Below are positions 17,550 to 27,177 of a stretch of 64,000 nt of DNA, piece by piece. The number at the start of each line of letters is the position of its first letter. The stretch's first letter is position 1. The stretch lies in NCBI RefSeq assembly GCF_002917885.1, contig NZ_PQNY01000009.1, forward strand, positions 62,001 to 126,000, read 5' to 3'. A program made the translations under genes and the position numbers. Below the pieces are notes generated by a model. The model saw nothing but the letters and a program-made list of their open reading frames with translations. It searched no databases and was not told the DNA's origin. The DNA comes from Flavobacterium croceum DSM 17960. Its GTDB lineage: Bacteria > Bacteroidota > Bacteroidia > Flavobacteriales > Flavobacteriaceae.

Positions 17550-18724
17550 TGAAATTTATTGAGAAACTAGCTGAAGAGAAAGTTCAAAACTATATTAATG
17601 CTCATTTAGATAAAGATATTCATAAACTTTCTTTGTCTAAAAATCCGTTTGAAATACTTGATTTTAAAGCTATTGTAAATCAAATTGTTGCCAAAAACAA
17701 AGCAAAAGAAAAACTTCCAACTTGGTTTAATTGCAGTGGAATTATTTATCCAGAAAAAATATCAATAGAGCAAACCTCTTCAGAACTTACAGCTCAATAT
17801 AAATCAGATTTAATTTCAGGAAAATCGCTCGTAGATTTAACAGGCGGATTTGGAGTAGACGACTATTATTTTTCTAAAAAATTTGACGATGTTTATCATT
17901 GCGAACTCAATCCAATATTATCTGAAATTGTAAAGAAAAATTGGAAAACATTACAAATAAAAAATATCCGTTCGTTTTGTGGCGATAGTATAGATTTTTT
18001 AAAAAATAGTACTATTCAATTTGATTGGATTTATATTGATCCTTCGAGAAGAAATAATACTAAAGGTAAGGTTTTTATGCTAAAAGATTGCTTACCCAAT
18101 GTACCTGAACAACTCGATACTTATTTTGATTTTTCAAAAAGTATTATGATAAAAACGGCTCCTATACTCGATATTCAAGCGGGTTTAAAGGAGTTAAATC
18201 ATGTAAAAGAAATTCATTGTGTAGCTGTTCAAAATGAAATGAAAGAATTACTATGGATATTAGAAAAAAACTATAACCAAACACCTAAAATTATTGCTTG
18301 TAATATTAGTAATCAAGGTGTTCAAACCTTTAATTTTTTGGAAAGCGATAGTGTTCTAATGCCATTATCTGAGCCCAAAAAATATTTGTACGAACCCAAT
18401 ACAGCCGTAATGAAATCGGGTGGAATGGATATTTTGGCTGTTAAAAACAATTTAGAAAAACTTCACTTTCATTCTCATTTATATACGTCAAACGATAAAA
18501 TTGATTTTTTAGGAAGACGGTTTTTAGTTTTAAAGGTGGAAGAATTTTCTAAGAAAGCAATGAAAGAATTACAAAATACCAACTACAACATTACTTTTAG
18601 AAATTTTCCCGATACTGTAGAAAACATCAGAAAGAAATGGAAAATTCGAGAGGGCGGAAAAAATTACTTATTCTTTACAACCACTTCATTAGGAAAGCAA
18701 ATTATATTTTGCGAAAAATGCTAA
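17549..18724 (+). CDS. class I SAM methyltransferase with THUMP-like domain
   Basis: A 391-residue protein with an N-terminal helical part, a Rossmann methyltransferase core (about 85-230) and a C-terminal THUMP-like region. SAM motif I is DLTGGFGVDDYYF and the IYIDPSRR segment is the catalytic-loop region typical of this flavobacterial family. The target is probably a nucleic acid given the THUMP-like part, but none is established. Its start overlaps the transporter stop, and its own stop overlaps the stop of the convergent M15 peptidase gene by four bases. Confidence 0.85.
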   Translation: MKFIEKLAEEKVQNYINAHLDKDIHKLSLSKNPFEILDFKAIVNQIVAKNKAKEKLPTWFNCSGIIYPEKISIEQTSSELTAQYKSDLISGKSLVDLTGGFGVDDYYFSKKFDDVYHCELNPILSEIVKKNWKTLQIKNIRSFCGDSIDFLKNSTIQFDWIYIDPSRRNNTKGKVFMLKDCLPNVPEQLDTYFDFSKSIMIKTAPILDIQAGLKELNHVKEIHCVAVQNEMKELLWILEKNYNQTPKIIACNISNQGVQTFNFLESDSVLMPLSEPKKYLYEPNTAVMKSGGMDILAVKNNLEKLHFHSHLYTSNDKIDFLGRRFLVLKVEEFSKKAMKELQNTNYNITFRNFPDTVENIRKKWKIREGGKNYLFFTTTSLGKQIIFCEKC

Positions 18725-19398
18725 GGCTCACAATTCCATTTAAAATTGGATATTTTTTCCTTTGTGCCTTCATTTAAATTATAATGCCACCACTCTGAAT
18801 TGAGAGGTGAAAAATTAGCTTCTTGCATTATACTTTTTAAAGTTTTTCTATTTTTTATAATGGTAGAATCTAATTTTGTATAATTGTGCGATGCTTCTAT
18901 TCCAAAATAATCGAAAGAAGTGCCCATATCAACATCGTTTTTATTTTTGTCTGTTAGTGTAATATCTACAGCGCAACCTCTATTGTGTACAGAACCGTTT
19001 TTAGGATTAGCAACATAATCTGGATTGGGCACTAGCTCCCACATTTTTTTTTGCACATCCAAAGGGCGATAACAATCAAATATTTTAATATAATAGCCTT
19101 GTTGCTTAGCAGCTTTGTTGGCTTTTATTAAATAATCGGCAGCTTTTTTTCGTAAAAGACAAGTGGCGCAATCGTAAATTTTTTGTTTTGTAAAATTATC
19201 TTCGGTAGCGTATTTTAAATCGTATAAAAAATTGGCATCGTATTTTTGTAATACTACAAAAGTAGTGTCTGAAATATCTTCATACAGAAAATTTTGTTTT
19301 AAATCGTATTTTGTATACCCAAATTCTTCTGTAGATTTACAAGAAATAAGAAGTGTAATACAAATTAATATAAAGCCATATTTACTCAAACCAATCAT
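18721..19398 (-). CDS. M15 family D-Ala-D-Ala dipeptidase (VanX-like), lipoprotein
   Basis: A 225-residue zinc peptidase with a lipoprotein signal (LLISC near residue 20). The zinc ligands are visible in SVHNRGCAVDITL (SxHxxGxAxD) near residue 140 and EWWHYNL near 203 (ExWH). The family splits D-alanyl-D-alanine, recycling wall peptides; outside resistance clusters it is a normal housekeeping enzyme, and nothing here suggests vanA-type resistance. The gene start overlaps the 3' end of the helicase gene by 17 bases, so the two are likely co-transcribed. Confidence 0.9.
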   Translation of the reverse strand: MIGLSKYGFILICITLLISCKSTEEFGYTKYDLKQNFLYEDISDTTFVVLQKYDANFLYDLKYATEDNFTKQKIYDCATCLLRKKAADYLIKANKAAKQQGYYIKIFDCYRPLDVQKKMWELVPNPDYVANPKNGSVHNRGCAVDITLTDKNKNDVDMGTSFDYFGIEASHNYTKLDSTIIKNRKTLKSIMQEANFSPLNSEWWHYNLNEGTKEKISNFKWNCEP

Positions 19399-20803
19399 CT
19401 TTAAATCCTATTAAATATACCTTGTTTTTTGCTCTAGTTAAGGCAGTATAAAGCCATCTTAAATATTCTACACCAATCCCATTGGGCAAATAGGGTTGTT
19501 CTATAAACACAGTATTCCATTGCCCACCTTGCGATTTATGACACGTAATTGTATACGAAAATTTGACTTGAAGTGCATTAAAATACTCATTCTCTTTTAC
19601 TTTTTGAAATCGTTTATAAGCAGGTTTCTCATCTTGATAATCAAGCATAACTTCTTGATACAATGCATTACTTTCTTCAAAAGTTAATGAAGGCGACTCG
19701 CTGGTTAAGGTATTCAAAATCAATACTGTTTCAAAAGGTTTTTGATTTGGATAATCAATCATTCGTATTTTAACCTTTGCAAAACTAAATCCGTATAACT
19801 CTTTAAATGAAAAAATTTCTAAAACTTCTACAATATCACCATTGGCTATAAAGTTGGCTTCATCGGTATCTTTTAACCAAAAATAATTATTTTTTACTAC
19901 CATTAAAAAATCTCCTGTTGCTAGTTGATTTTCTTTACCTAAAATTTTAGATCTAATTTGTTGATTATACTGGTTTGCTCGTTTATTTGAACGCACAATA
20001 AAACAAGTATCTACTATAGAATAATTACTGTAGGCTGCTTCTATGGCATCTTGAATTTCATATCCATCTGTAAGTTTTACAATATCTTTAAACTTTTTGA
20101 GCTGAAATTTAAAATCGGTAATAAAACTAGATTTCATTTCGTTTCTAATTAGTGTAGCATTATGTAAAATTCCAGAATTTTCTTCTTGACGCATTACTTC
20201 TGTAAGCTCTACAACATCGGTTTTTAAATCGTAATGCAACTCTAATGTATCAGAATTTAATGCTGGCGAAATATCTAAATTTACAGGTGGTAATTGTGCC
20301 GTATCGCCAATAAATATAAGTTTGCAATTGGTGCCATTATACACATAATAAATTAAATCATCTAAGAGAGAACCGTTTTGGTACATTTTAGAATCTGAAT
20401 CTGCATCAGAAATCATAGAAGATTCATCTACAATAAAAATCGTATCTTTATGTTTGTTTTGTTGTTTGATAAAACCTACTCCACCGCCCGATATTTTTTT
20501 TGGAAAATATATTTTTTTATGAATTGTAAACGCATTCTTACCCGAATAATTTGCAATTACCTTAGCTGCTCTTCCTGTAGGTGCAAGTAATACATATTTC
20601 TTTTTTACATCTACTAAATGATTTACTAGTGTAGAAATGATTGTAGTTTTACCCGTACCAGCATATCCTTTTAGAATAAATATTTCATTGAATTTTTCGT
20701 TTGTAACAAAATCTGATATTTTATAAAAAAAAACGTCTTGATCATTTGTAGCTTGAAATGGAAAATTATTTTTCAGTATCGATAAAAAATTAGTATTTTT
20801 CAA
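19382..20803 (-). CDS. RecD-like superfamily 1 DNA helicase
   Basis: A 473-residue ATP-dependent helicase of the RecD/Dda group. Walker A is GYAGTGKTT near residue 47, followed by APTGRAAKV (motif Ia), FIVDESSM (Walker B, near 150) and GDTAQLPP (motif III). The C-terminal UvrD_C_2 part has TCHKSQGGQW and YTALTRAK (motif VI). Much shorter than RecD proper and without RecB/RecC genes nearby, it fits the stand-alone Bacteroidota helicases used in repair or replication restart. Confidence 0.92.
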   Translation of the reverse strand: MKNTNFLSILKNNFPFQATNDQDVFFYKISDFVTNEKFNEIFILKGYAGTGKTTIISTLVNHLVDVKKKYVLLAPTGRAAKVIANYSGKNAFTIHKKIYFPKKISGGGVGFIKQQNKHKDTIFIVDESSMISDADSDSKMYQNGSLLDDLIYYVYNGTNCKLIFIGDTAQLPPVNLDISPALNSDTLELHYDLKTDVVELTEVMRQEENSGILHNATLIRNEMKSSFITDFKFQLKKFKDIVKLTDGYEIQDAIEAAYSNYSIVDTCFIVRSNKRANQYNQQIRSKILGKENQLATGDFLMVVKNNYFWLKDTDEANFIANGDIVEVLEIFSFKELYGFSFAKVKIRMIDYPNQKPFETVLILNTLTSESPSLTFEESNALYQEVMLDYQDEKPAYKRFQKVKENEYFNALQVKFSYTITCHKSQGGQWNTVFIEQPYLPNGIGVEYLRWLYTALTRAKNKVYLIGFKDDWFE

Positions 20804-20879
20804 AAATATTTTTTTTTAAAACCTAGCACAAGTTACTACAAAAAGAAACATCTAAAATAATAAACCAAAAATATATTTT

Positions 20880-22064
20880 ATGGAAAACCTTAAGAAATTA
20901 ATTCCCATTGCTCTACTTGCTTTATTTTCATCATGTAATAATTCAGATGATGGTAATTATCAAGAAATAGCTACTTATCCAAATGTTACGGCTACTTTTG
21001 GCTCTAAAATAGATTTGAATAATTTGTATAATTATGCCAATCAAACAGTTCCTGCTTATATTACCAAAAATAATGCTGTAGGTTCTACTATTACCAATGC
21101 AGGAGCTACTTTGGGAAGAGTGCTTTTTTACGACAAAAACTTATCTTCAAACAATACTATTTCTTGTGCTAGCTGTCATTTACAAAGTAATGCTTTTGGC
21201 GATACAGCAGTAGCTAGTATTGGGGTTAATGGTACAACAGGTAGACATTCTATGAGGTTGATAAACAATCGTTTTGGCAACGAAGGAAAATATTTCTGGA
21301 ATGAAAGAGCTGCCAATTTGGAAACTCAAAGCACTATGCCTATAAAAGATCATAATGAAATGGGCTATAGTGGTGCAAATGGCGATCAGTCTATAACCGA
21401 TTTAATTACGAAATTGAGTGCAATAGGTTATTATAAAGAATTATTCAAATTTGTGTATGGTTCTGAAGAAATTACCGAAGCTAGAATGCAAAATGCGCTT
21501 TCTCAATTTGTGCGAAGCATTCAATCTTTTGATTCTAAATACGATATTGGACGAGCGCAAGTAGCCAATGATGCGACTCCTTTTCCAAACTTTACGCAAC
21601 AAGAAAACAATGGTAAAAATATCTTTTTAACACCACCTGTTTTTGATGCTACAGGCACTCGAACTTCTGGCGGGTTTGGTTGTGCTGGTTGTCATGCTGC
21701 ACCAGAGTTTGATATTGATCCAAACTCTAAAAATAATGGTATAATTGGTACAATTGCTGGTGGAGGAATTGATATTACAAATACAAAAGCACCTTCACTA
21801 AGAGATTTGGTAAAAGCAGATGGTAGCTTAAACGGGCCATTAATGCACACTGGAGTTATTACCTCTTTGCAAACAGCTATAGGGCATTATGGAACTATTA
21901 ATATTGCACCAGGGAATACCAATCTAGACCCAAGATTAATGCCTGGTGGAGTTGGACAAAAACTTAATGTTACTGCACCAGAAGTAAATGCTGTAATTGC
22001 TTTTTTGAAAACACTTACAGGTACTGCTGTATATACTGACCCAAAATGGTCTAGTCCTTTTTAA
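20880..22064 (+). CDS. di-heme cytochrome c peroxidase (MauG-like), lipoprotein
   Basis: A 394-residue exported lipoprotein (LFSSCNNSDDG). Two c-type heme attachment motifs are visible: CASCH near residue 97 and CAGCH near residue 266. Bacterial cytochrome c peroxidases reduce periplasmic hydrogen peroxide using cytochrome c; the MauG branch performs radical chemistry on proteins. Alignment would be needed to separate these. The motif SRRLINNRFG-like region (RHSMRLINNRFG) is typical of the Bacteroidota members. The gene stands alone and ends in a strong bidirectional terminator. Confidence 0.9.
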   Translation: MENLKKLIPIALLALFSSCNNSDDGNYQEIATYPNVTATFGSKIDLNNLYNYANQTVPAYITKNNAVGSTITNAGATLGRVLFYDKNLSSNNTISCASCHLQSNAFGDTAVASIGVNGTTGRHSMRLINNRFGNEGKYFWNERAANLETQSTMPIKDHNEMGYSGANGDQSITDLITKLSAIGYYKELFKFVYGSEEITEARMQNALSQFVRSIQSFDSKYDIGRAQVANDATPFPNFTQQENNGKNIFLTPPVFDATGTRTSGGFGCAGCHAAPEFDIDPNSKNNGIIGTIAGGGIDITNTKAPSLRDLVKADGSLNGPLMHTGVITSLQTAIGHYGTINIAPGNTNLDPRLMPGGVGQKLNVTAPEVNAVIAFLKTLTGTAVYTDPKWSSPF

Positions 22065-22085
22065 GGAAATACTATATTTTATATT

Positions 22086-22116
22086 AAAAGAGTTCGATAT
22101 TGTATCGAACTCTTTT
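22086..22116. terminator. bidirectional terminator
   Basis: A 14-bp perfect inverted repeat AAAAGAGTTCGATA / TATCGAACTCTTTT with a 3-base loop between the convergent peroxidase and fhs genes. A/T-rich flanks allow function on both strands. Confidence 0.85.
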
Positions 22117-22145
22117 GCTTTATGATAGTTTTTTTATCTATTTTT

Positions 22146-23816
22146 TTACGAAAGTCCGTAAATTTTACCCTCATTATCTATATCAATACGTTCTGCATTT
22201 GGAATTGCAGGTAAACCAGGCATACGCATAACATCGCCCAAAAGTGGAACGATAAAACCCGCTCCTGAAGAAATTTCAAATTCACGAATGGTTATAGTAA
22301 AATCTGTAGGACGACCTATTTTTTTTTCATCATCAGAAAAACTCATAGGTGTTTTTGCCATACAAACCGAAAATTGATTAAAGCCTAATTCATTAATCAT
22401 ATTGAGTTGCGTTTGGGCTTTATTTGTATAATTTACATTTGAAGCACCATAAATTTCTTTGGCTACAATTTCTATTTTTTCTGTAATACTATTTTCAGGA
22501 CTGTATAGTGTATGGTAGTTATTACTTGCTGTTTCAATAGTACTAATAACTGTTTCTGCCAATAAAGCACTTCCTTTTCCTCCTTCTGCAAATGCTGTAC
22601 TAACAAGTGCCTTTACTCCTTTTGATGCACAAAGTTCTATTAGTTTTTCGTATTCAGAATGGTAATCTTCTGGAAAAGCATTAATACAAACTATTGGATT
22701 AATACCAAATTTTTGAATATTCTCAATATGCTTTTCTAGATTACAAAACCCTTTTTCTATAGATTGTACATTTTCAGCTTTAAACTCATCGGCAGTTAAA
22801 CCCGCATGATGTTTTAAAGCTCTAATTGTAGCAACCAAAACAACAGCATCGGGTTTTAAATCGCTTTGCGCACATTTGATATGAAAAAACTTTTCAGCTC
22901 CCAAATCTGCTCCAAAACCTGCTTCGGTAACTACATAATCACTCAATGAAAGTCCTGTTTTTGTAGCTATTACAGTATTGGTGCCTTGTGCGATACTGGC
23001 AAAAGGACCACCGTGTAAAATAGCTGGGTTCCCTTCTAAGGTTTGTACTAGATTTGGTTTTATTGCATCTTTTAATAAAGCAGCCATTGCCCCTACTACT
23101 TTTAAATCTCTAGAAAAAATGGCTTTTCCATCAAGGGTTTTACCTATGTAAATATTTCCTAAACGAAATTTTAAATCTTCTAAATTTTTAGATAAACAAA
23201 GTATTGCCATAATTTCGGAAGCCGGAGTAATATTAAAACCATCTTCTCGCATGGCACCGTTTCCTTTAGCTCCAACACCTATAATAATTTGACGTAAAGT
23301 TCTATCATTCATATCCATAACTCGTTTCCAAGCTATAGATTTTGGATCTATATGTAATGAATATTTAGGGTTTTGAAGATTATTATCTATCACTGCCGAG
23401 AGAAGGTTATTGGCTTTTTCTATAGCCGAAAAATCTCCCGTAAAGTGTAAATTAATATCTTCCATTGGGATGACTTGAGCGTAACCTCCGCCTGCAGCTC
23501 CGCCTTTCAATCCAAATACAGGCCCTAAAGAAGGCTCTCTTAAAACTGCCACGGCATTTTTGCCAATATAATTTAGACCATCTACTAAGCCTATAGACAT
23601 GGTGGTTTTTCCTTCTCCGTATTTGGTGGGCGACATCGCAGAAACCAATATAAGCTTACCATTTGGTTTTTCTTTTTGTAAAGACAAAGGCAATTTTGCT
23701 TTATACTTACCGTAAAATTCTAAATCATCTTCATGAATATCTATTTTTTTGGCTATTTCTTTTATGGGTTTAATTGTAGCTTGTTGAGCTATTTCAATAT
23801 CGGAAGGGAATGACAT
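22146..23816 (-). CDS. fhs: formate--tetrahydrofolate ligase
   Basis: A 556-residue enzyme that joins formate to tetrahydrofolate with ATP, giving 10-formyl-THF for purine and Met-tRNA formylation. The ATP-binding segment SPTKYGEGKTT lies near residue 65, REPSLGPVFGLKGGAAGGG near 95, and a HLNLTGD-type motif appears as NLHFTGDFSAI near 128. Length is standard. A single gene with a -7-like box just upstream. Confidence 0.96.
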   Translation of the reverse strand: MSFPSDIEIAQQATIKPIKEIAKKIDIHEDDLEFYGKYKAKLPLSLQKEKPNGKLILVSAMSPTKYGEGKTTMSIGLVDGLNYIGKNAVAVLREPSLGPVFGLKGGAAGGGYAQVIPMEDINLHFTGDFSAIEKANNLLSAVIDNNLQNPKYSLHIDPKSIAWKRVMDMNDRTLRQIIIGVGAKGNGAMREDGFNITPASEIMAILCLSKNLEDLKFRLGNIYIGKTLDGKAIFSRDLKVVGAMAALLKDAIKPNLVQTLEGNPAILHGGPFASIAQGTNTVIATKTGLSLSDYVVTEAGFGADLGAEKFFHIKCAQSDLKPDAVVLVATIRALKHHAGLTADEFKAENVQSIEKGFCNLEKHIENIQKFGINPIVCINAFPEDYHSEYEKLIELCASKGVKALVSTAFAEGGKGSALLAETVISTIETASNNYHTLYSPENSITEKIEIVAKEIYGASNVNYTNKAQTQLNMINELGFNQFSVCMAKTPMSFSDDEKKIGRPTDFTITIREFEISSGAGFIVPLLGDVMRMPGLPAIPNAERIDIDNEGKIYGLS

Positions 23817-23832
23817 AGTGAATTATTTTTAC

Positions 23833-23840
23833 CAAATTTA
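23833..23840 (-). promoter_or_regulatory. Bacteroidota -7 box for fhs
   Basis: On the minus strand this reads TAAATTTG (consensus TAnnTTTG), 16 bases ahead of the fhs ATG. No convincing -33 element was found. Confidence 0.4.
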
Positions 23841-23882
23841 AAAAGCATTATTTATAAAAAATACGATAATTATCATATAAAA

Positions 23883-26588
23883 TTAATCAAGGCTTAAAGT
23901 TATTTGACCGTCGTCATCTAGTTGAATATTAAAATTTTGAATACTATTACTTGGTTCATCACTTTCAGTATTTATTTCTACTTCTGCATCATTATCCAAT
24001 ATCTCTTCGTAAGGAAGTGGATCTAACAAATTAACTTGTTTTAATTTATCTGTGGTAAGTTGATTACCAAGTGCTTTTATTCCTTTAATCGAAATGAATT
24101 GTTCTAAATCGATAATTTGATTTTCTTTTTGTATTCCTTTACTTTTTGCAAATACAACTTCAGCCACAGGACGCCAATCGGTAGAAACAATTTCGAGTTG
24201 CGATTTTTCATGCTCAGATATAAAAATCTCTTCTTTATTTTCATTTTCTACTAAAAATCGTTTTACAAAATAACGTTCTTTATCGCCATCATAATAAATA
24301 CAAGAAACCGGTTTTTTTGGATTCCATTTTTCCAAAACAATCATATCATCATCAAAATGGGTTGTAAGTTCTGGAATTATCGTTTTTAATTTTCCACTTT
24401 GATTGATGATTAAAAGGCGGTCGTTTGGTTTAAATTCGCCCAAAAGTTCACCTCTACCGTCTACATTAAGGCGCTGTACTGTTTCGTCAAACCAAATTTT
24501 TCGAGGACGAAGTGTAGAAATACCTTTTTCTTTGAGCTCTATTTTTTTTATAGGATATTTCGTAACTGTATTTCCTTTGGAAGCTCTACCTTTTATGGCG
24601 ATTTCGGCAAAATCTAAGTCCCATTTTAATTTTTTAACACTACCTATTTGACGCAGTAATATGGTTACAGTTTCTGCCTCGCCATTTGGATTTGCAGTAA
24701 AATATAATACTTGACTTCCTGCTTTTTCTTGTGTTAAATCGTATTCTTTATCACGGGTAACTCCCGATACGTTGAACCTTTTTACAAACGAAGAACCATT
24801 TTTACCATCGCGGTAAATCATATTATAAATTGTACGTTTATCATTTCTATCAAAAACCGCTACATGAATGATGTCTTTTCCAATAAACTTTTTTTCATCT
24901 ACTTTGGTAATTACCATTTTACCATCGCGTAAAAAGATAATTACATCATCAATATCGCTACAATCGGCAACATATTCATCTCGTTTTAAACCTGTTCCAA
25001 TAAAGCCTTCTTCTTTATTTACATACAGTTTTGTATTACGCAAAACTACTTTTGTGGCTTCAATAGTATCAAAATTTCGAAGCTCAGTTTGTCGTTCTTT
25101 ACCTTTACCGTATTTATCTTTAAGCGTTTGAAAATAATTAATCGCAAAATCAATAATGTTCGCCAAATGGTGTTTTACTTGTTCCATTTCGGCTTCGAGT
25201 TTTGCAATACCTTCGTCTGCCTTAAATGAGTCGAAACGAGTAATACGAATCATAGGAATTTGCGTAAGTTTTTGCAAATCGTCGTCATTAATTTCACGGA
25301 TAAAATCTTTCTTAAATGGCTCAAATCTTTGGTATAAATAGTCAAATAATGATTCTTTATTATCGTACAATTTGAAATCGATATACATTTCTTCTCTAAT
25401 GAATATTTTTTCTAGAGTAGAAAAATGCCATTTATTTTCAAGTTCATCAAGCTGAATTTCAAGCTCTTTTTTAAGTAAATCAACCGTTCTATTGGTAGAA
25501 ATTTTAAGCATTTCTGATACTCCAATAAATAGTGGTTTATTATCTTGAATTACACATCCTAATGGTGCAATAGACGTTTCGCAAGCTGTAAAAGCATACA
25601 AGGCATCTATGGTTTTATCTGGAGAAACTCCTGGCGGAAGATGAATAACAATTTCTACTTCGGCTGCCGTATTATCTTCAATTTTTTTAATTTTAATTTT
25701 ACCTTTTTCATTTGCTTTTAAAACGCTATCTATCAATGAAGTTGTGTTTGTTGAAAATGGTATTTGGGTAATAACGAGCGTTTGCTTGTCGAGTTGCGAA
25801 ATTTTGGCACGAACTCGAACACGTCCGCCACGCATTCCGTCATTATAATTTGAAACATCGGCAATACCTGCGGTAGGAAAATCGGGATATAACGTGAATG
25901 GTTTACCTTTTAAAATTTTTATGGAATTGTCAATCAGTTCGTTAAAATTATGAGGCAATACTTTGGTAGAAAGTCCTACGGCTATACCTTCTGCACCTTG
26001 TGCCAATAGCAATGGGAATTTTACGGGTAGATTAATTGGCTCATTTCTTCTACCGTCGTAAGAAAGTTGCCATTGAGTTACTTTGGGCGAATAGAGAATG
26101 TCGTGTCCTAGTTTTGAAATTCGAGCTTCTATGTAACGAGAAGCGGCTGCGCCATCACCTGTGAGAATATTCCCCCAGTTTCCTTGCATGTCGATAAGCA
26201 ATTCTTTTTGCCCAATTTGCACCATAGCATCGCCAATACTCGCATCACCATGAGGATGGTATTGCATAGTATGCCCAACTATATTGGCTACTTTGTTGTA
26301 ACGCCCATCGTCTAACTCTTTCATAGAATGCATTATACGACGTTGTACTGGTTTAAAACCATCTTCTATAGCGGGCACGGCACGCTCTAAAATTACATAA
26401 GATGCATAGTCTAGAAACCAATCTTTGTACATACCTGTTACTTTGGTAATGGTATCTTCTGGATTTTCGTTGTTTTCGTAAAAATGATTACCCTCAAACT
26501 GATTTTCTTGTGATGCTTCATCAAAAGAATTGTCATTTTGAATGTTATCGTTTTCTTCTGGTGTTATGTTTTCGTTTTCGTCTTTCAT
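23883..26588 (-). CDS. parC: DNA topoisomerase IV subunit A
   Basis: A 901-residue type IIA topoisomerase A subunit that cleaves and rejoins DNA for decatenation of daughter chromosomes. After an acidic Asn/Glu-rich N-terminal extension (about 45 residues), the breakage-reunion domain has HTMQYHPHGDASIGDAM and the catalytic tyrosine in AASRYIEAR. The C-terminal region (about 560-830) is the degenerate beta-pinwheel and lacks an obvious GyrA box, consistent with ParC. It lies in the same direction as parE, with a small lipoprotein gene between them. Confidence 0.94.
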   Translation of the reverse strand: MKDENENITPEENDNIQNDNSFDEASQENQFEGNHFYENNENPEDTITKVTGMYKDWFLDYASYVILERAVPAIEDGFKPVQRRIMHSMKELDDGRYNKVANIVGHTMQYHPHGDASIGDAMVQIGQKELLIDMQGNWGNILTGDGAAASRYIEARISKLGHDILYSPKVTQWQLSYDGRRNEPINLPVKFPLLLAQGAEGIAVGLSTKVLPHNFNELIDNSIKILKGKPFTLYPDFPTAGIADVSNYNDGMRGGRVRVRAKISQLDKQTLVITQIPFSTNTTSLIDSVLKANEKGKIKIKKIEDNTAAEVEIVIHLPPGVSPDKTIDALYAFTACETSIAPLGCVIQDNKPLFIGVSEMLKISTNRTVDLLKKELEIQLDELENKWHFSTLEKIFIREEMYIDFKLYDNKESLFDYLYQRFEPFKKDFIREINDDDLQKLTQIPMIRITRFDSFKADEGIAKLEAEMEQVKHHLANIIDFAINYFQTLKDKYGKGKERQTELRNFDTIEATKVVLRNTKLYVNKEEGFIGTGLKRDEYVADCSDIDDVIIFLRDGKMVITKVDEKKFIGKDIIHVAVFDRNDKRTIYNMIYRDGKNGSSFVKRFNVSGVTRDKEYDLTQEKAGSQVLYFTANPNGEAETVTILLRQIGSVKKLKWDLDFAEIAIKGRASKGNTVTKYPIKKIELKEKGISTLRPRKIWFDETVQRLNVDGRGELLGEFKPNDRLLIINQSGKLKTIIPELTTHFDDDMIVLEKWNPKKPVSCIYYDGDKERYFVKRFLVENENKEEIFISEHEKSQLEIVSTDWRPVAEVVFAKSKGIQKENQIIDLEQFISIKGIKALGNQLTTDKLKQVNLLDPLPYEEILDNDAEVEINTESDEPSNSIQNFNIQLDDDGQITLSLD

Positions 26589-26606
26589 TCTTTTTGTAGT
26601 AATATA

Positions 26607-27167
26607 TTACTCTCCGTTTTCCCCAAAATATTTTATACCAACCTTCTTAAAAAAATCTTTCATATCAGTCATGCAATATTTCTGATAAACTTCAATATTT
26701 GATGAATATCTTGAGCCAACACATTCAATGCAAATTTCATTATAAGCAATTATTGTATCTTTTTTATTTTTAAATAATATTAAATGTCTTGGCATATAAC
26801 AAGCAGCGACCATTTCTTTTGGTTCACAAGAATCACTTGACATTAATTGCGTTAATTCTAAAATTTGTTCTTTATTCAAATTGATTATTTCTTTGATAAA
26901 TTTTGATTCAAAAGTTAACTTATTGTTTGATATTAACTCTTTATCAAATGGAGTCATTCCATTAAAAGAAATAGTGTCCCACAAAATCCTGTTAGGATAT
27001 GATAAAATCTCAATTTTAGATAATCTATCAAGTTTAAAAATTCTATTTGTTTTATTTATACTTTTTGAAATTGGAATTTCATAAGTATCATTATTTTTAA
27101 TACTTGTTTGATTCTTTTTACAAGATAAACCAGCAATTAAAACTATAAAACAAAGTAATTTTTTCAT
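26607..27167 (-). CDS. hypothetical lipoprotein inserted between parE and parC
   Basis: A 186-residue putative lipoprotein (signal ending IAGLSCKKN, Cys 16). The C-terminal half contains a cysteine-rich stretch (SCEPKEMVAACYMPRHLILF, then ECVGSRYSS) reminiscent of hypothetical Bacteroidota lipoproteins of unknown role. Spacing is tight: 10 bases after parE and 18 before parC, so it should be co-transcribed with both topoisomerase subunits. There is no functional reason to expect an exported protein here. Confidence 0.65.
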   Translation of the reverse strand: MKKLLCFIVLIAGLSCKKNQTSIKNNDTYEIPISKSINKTNRIFKLDRLSKIEILSYPNRILWDTISFNGMTPFDKELISNNKLTFESKFIKEIINLNKEQILELTQLMSSDSCEPKEMVAACYMPRHLILFKNKKDTIIAYNEICIECVGSRYSSNIEVYQKYCMTDMKDFFKKVGIKYFGENGE

Positions 27168-27177
27168 TCTAAACCTT

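Noticed and set aside
18721..19398. Possible vancomycin-resistance VanX
   Set aside because: The dipeptidase motif is present, but no vanH/vanA-type ligase or two-component genes lie nearby and the protein has a lipoprotein signal, so a housekeeping wall-recycling enzyme fits better.
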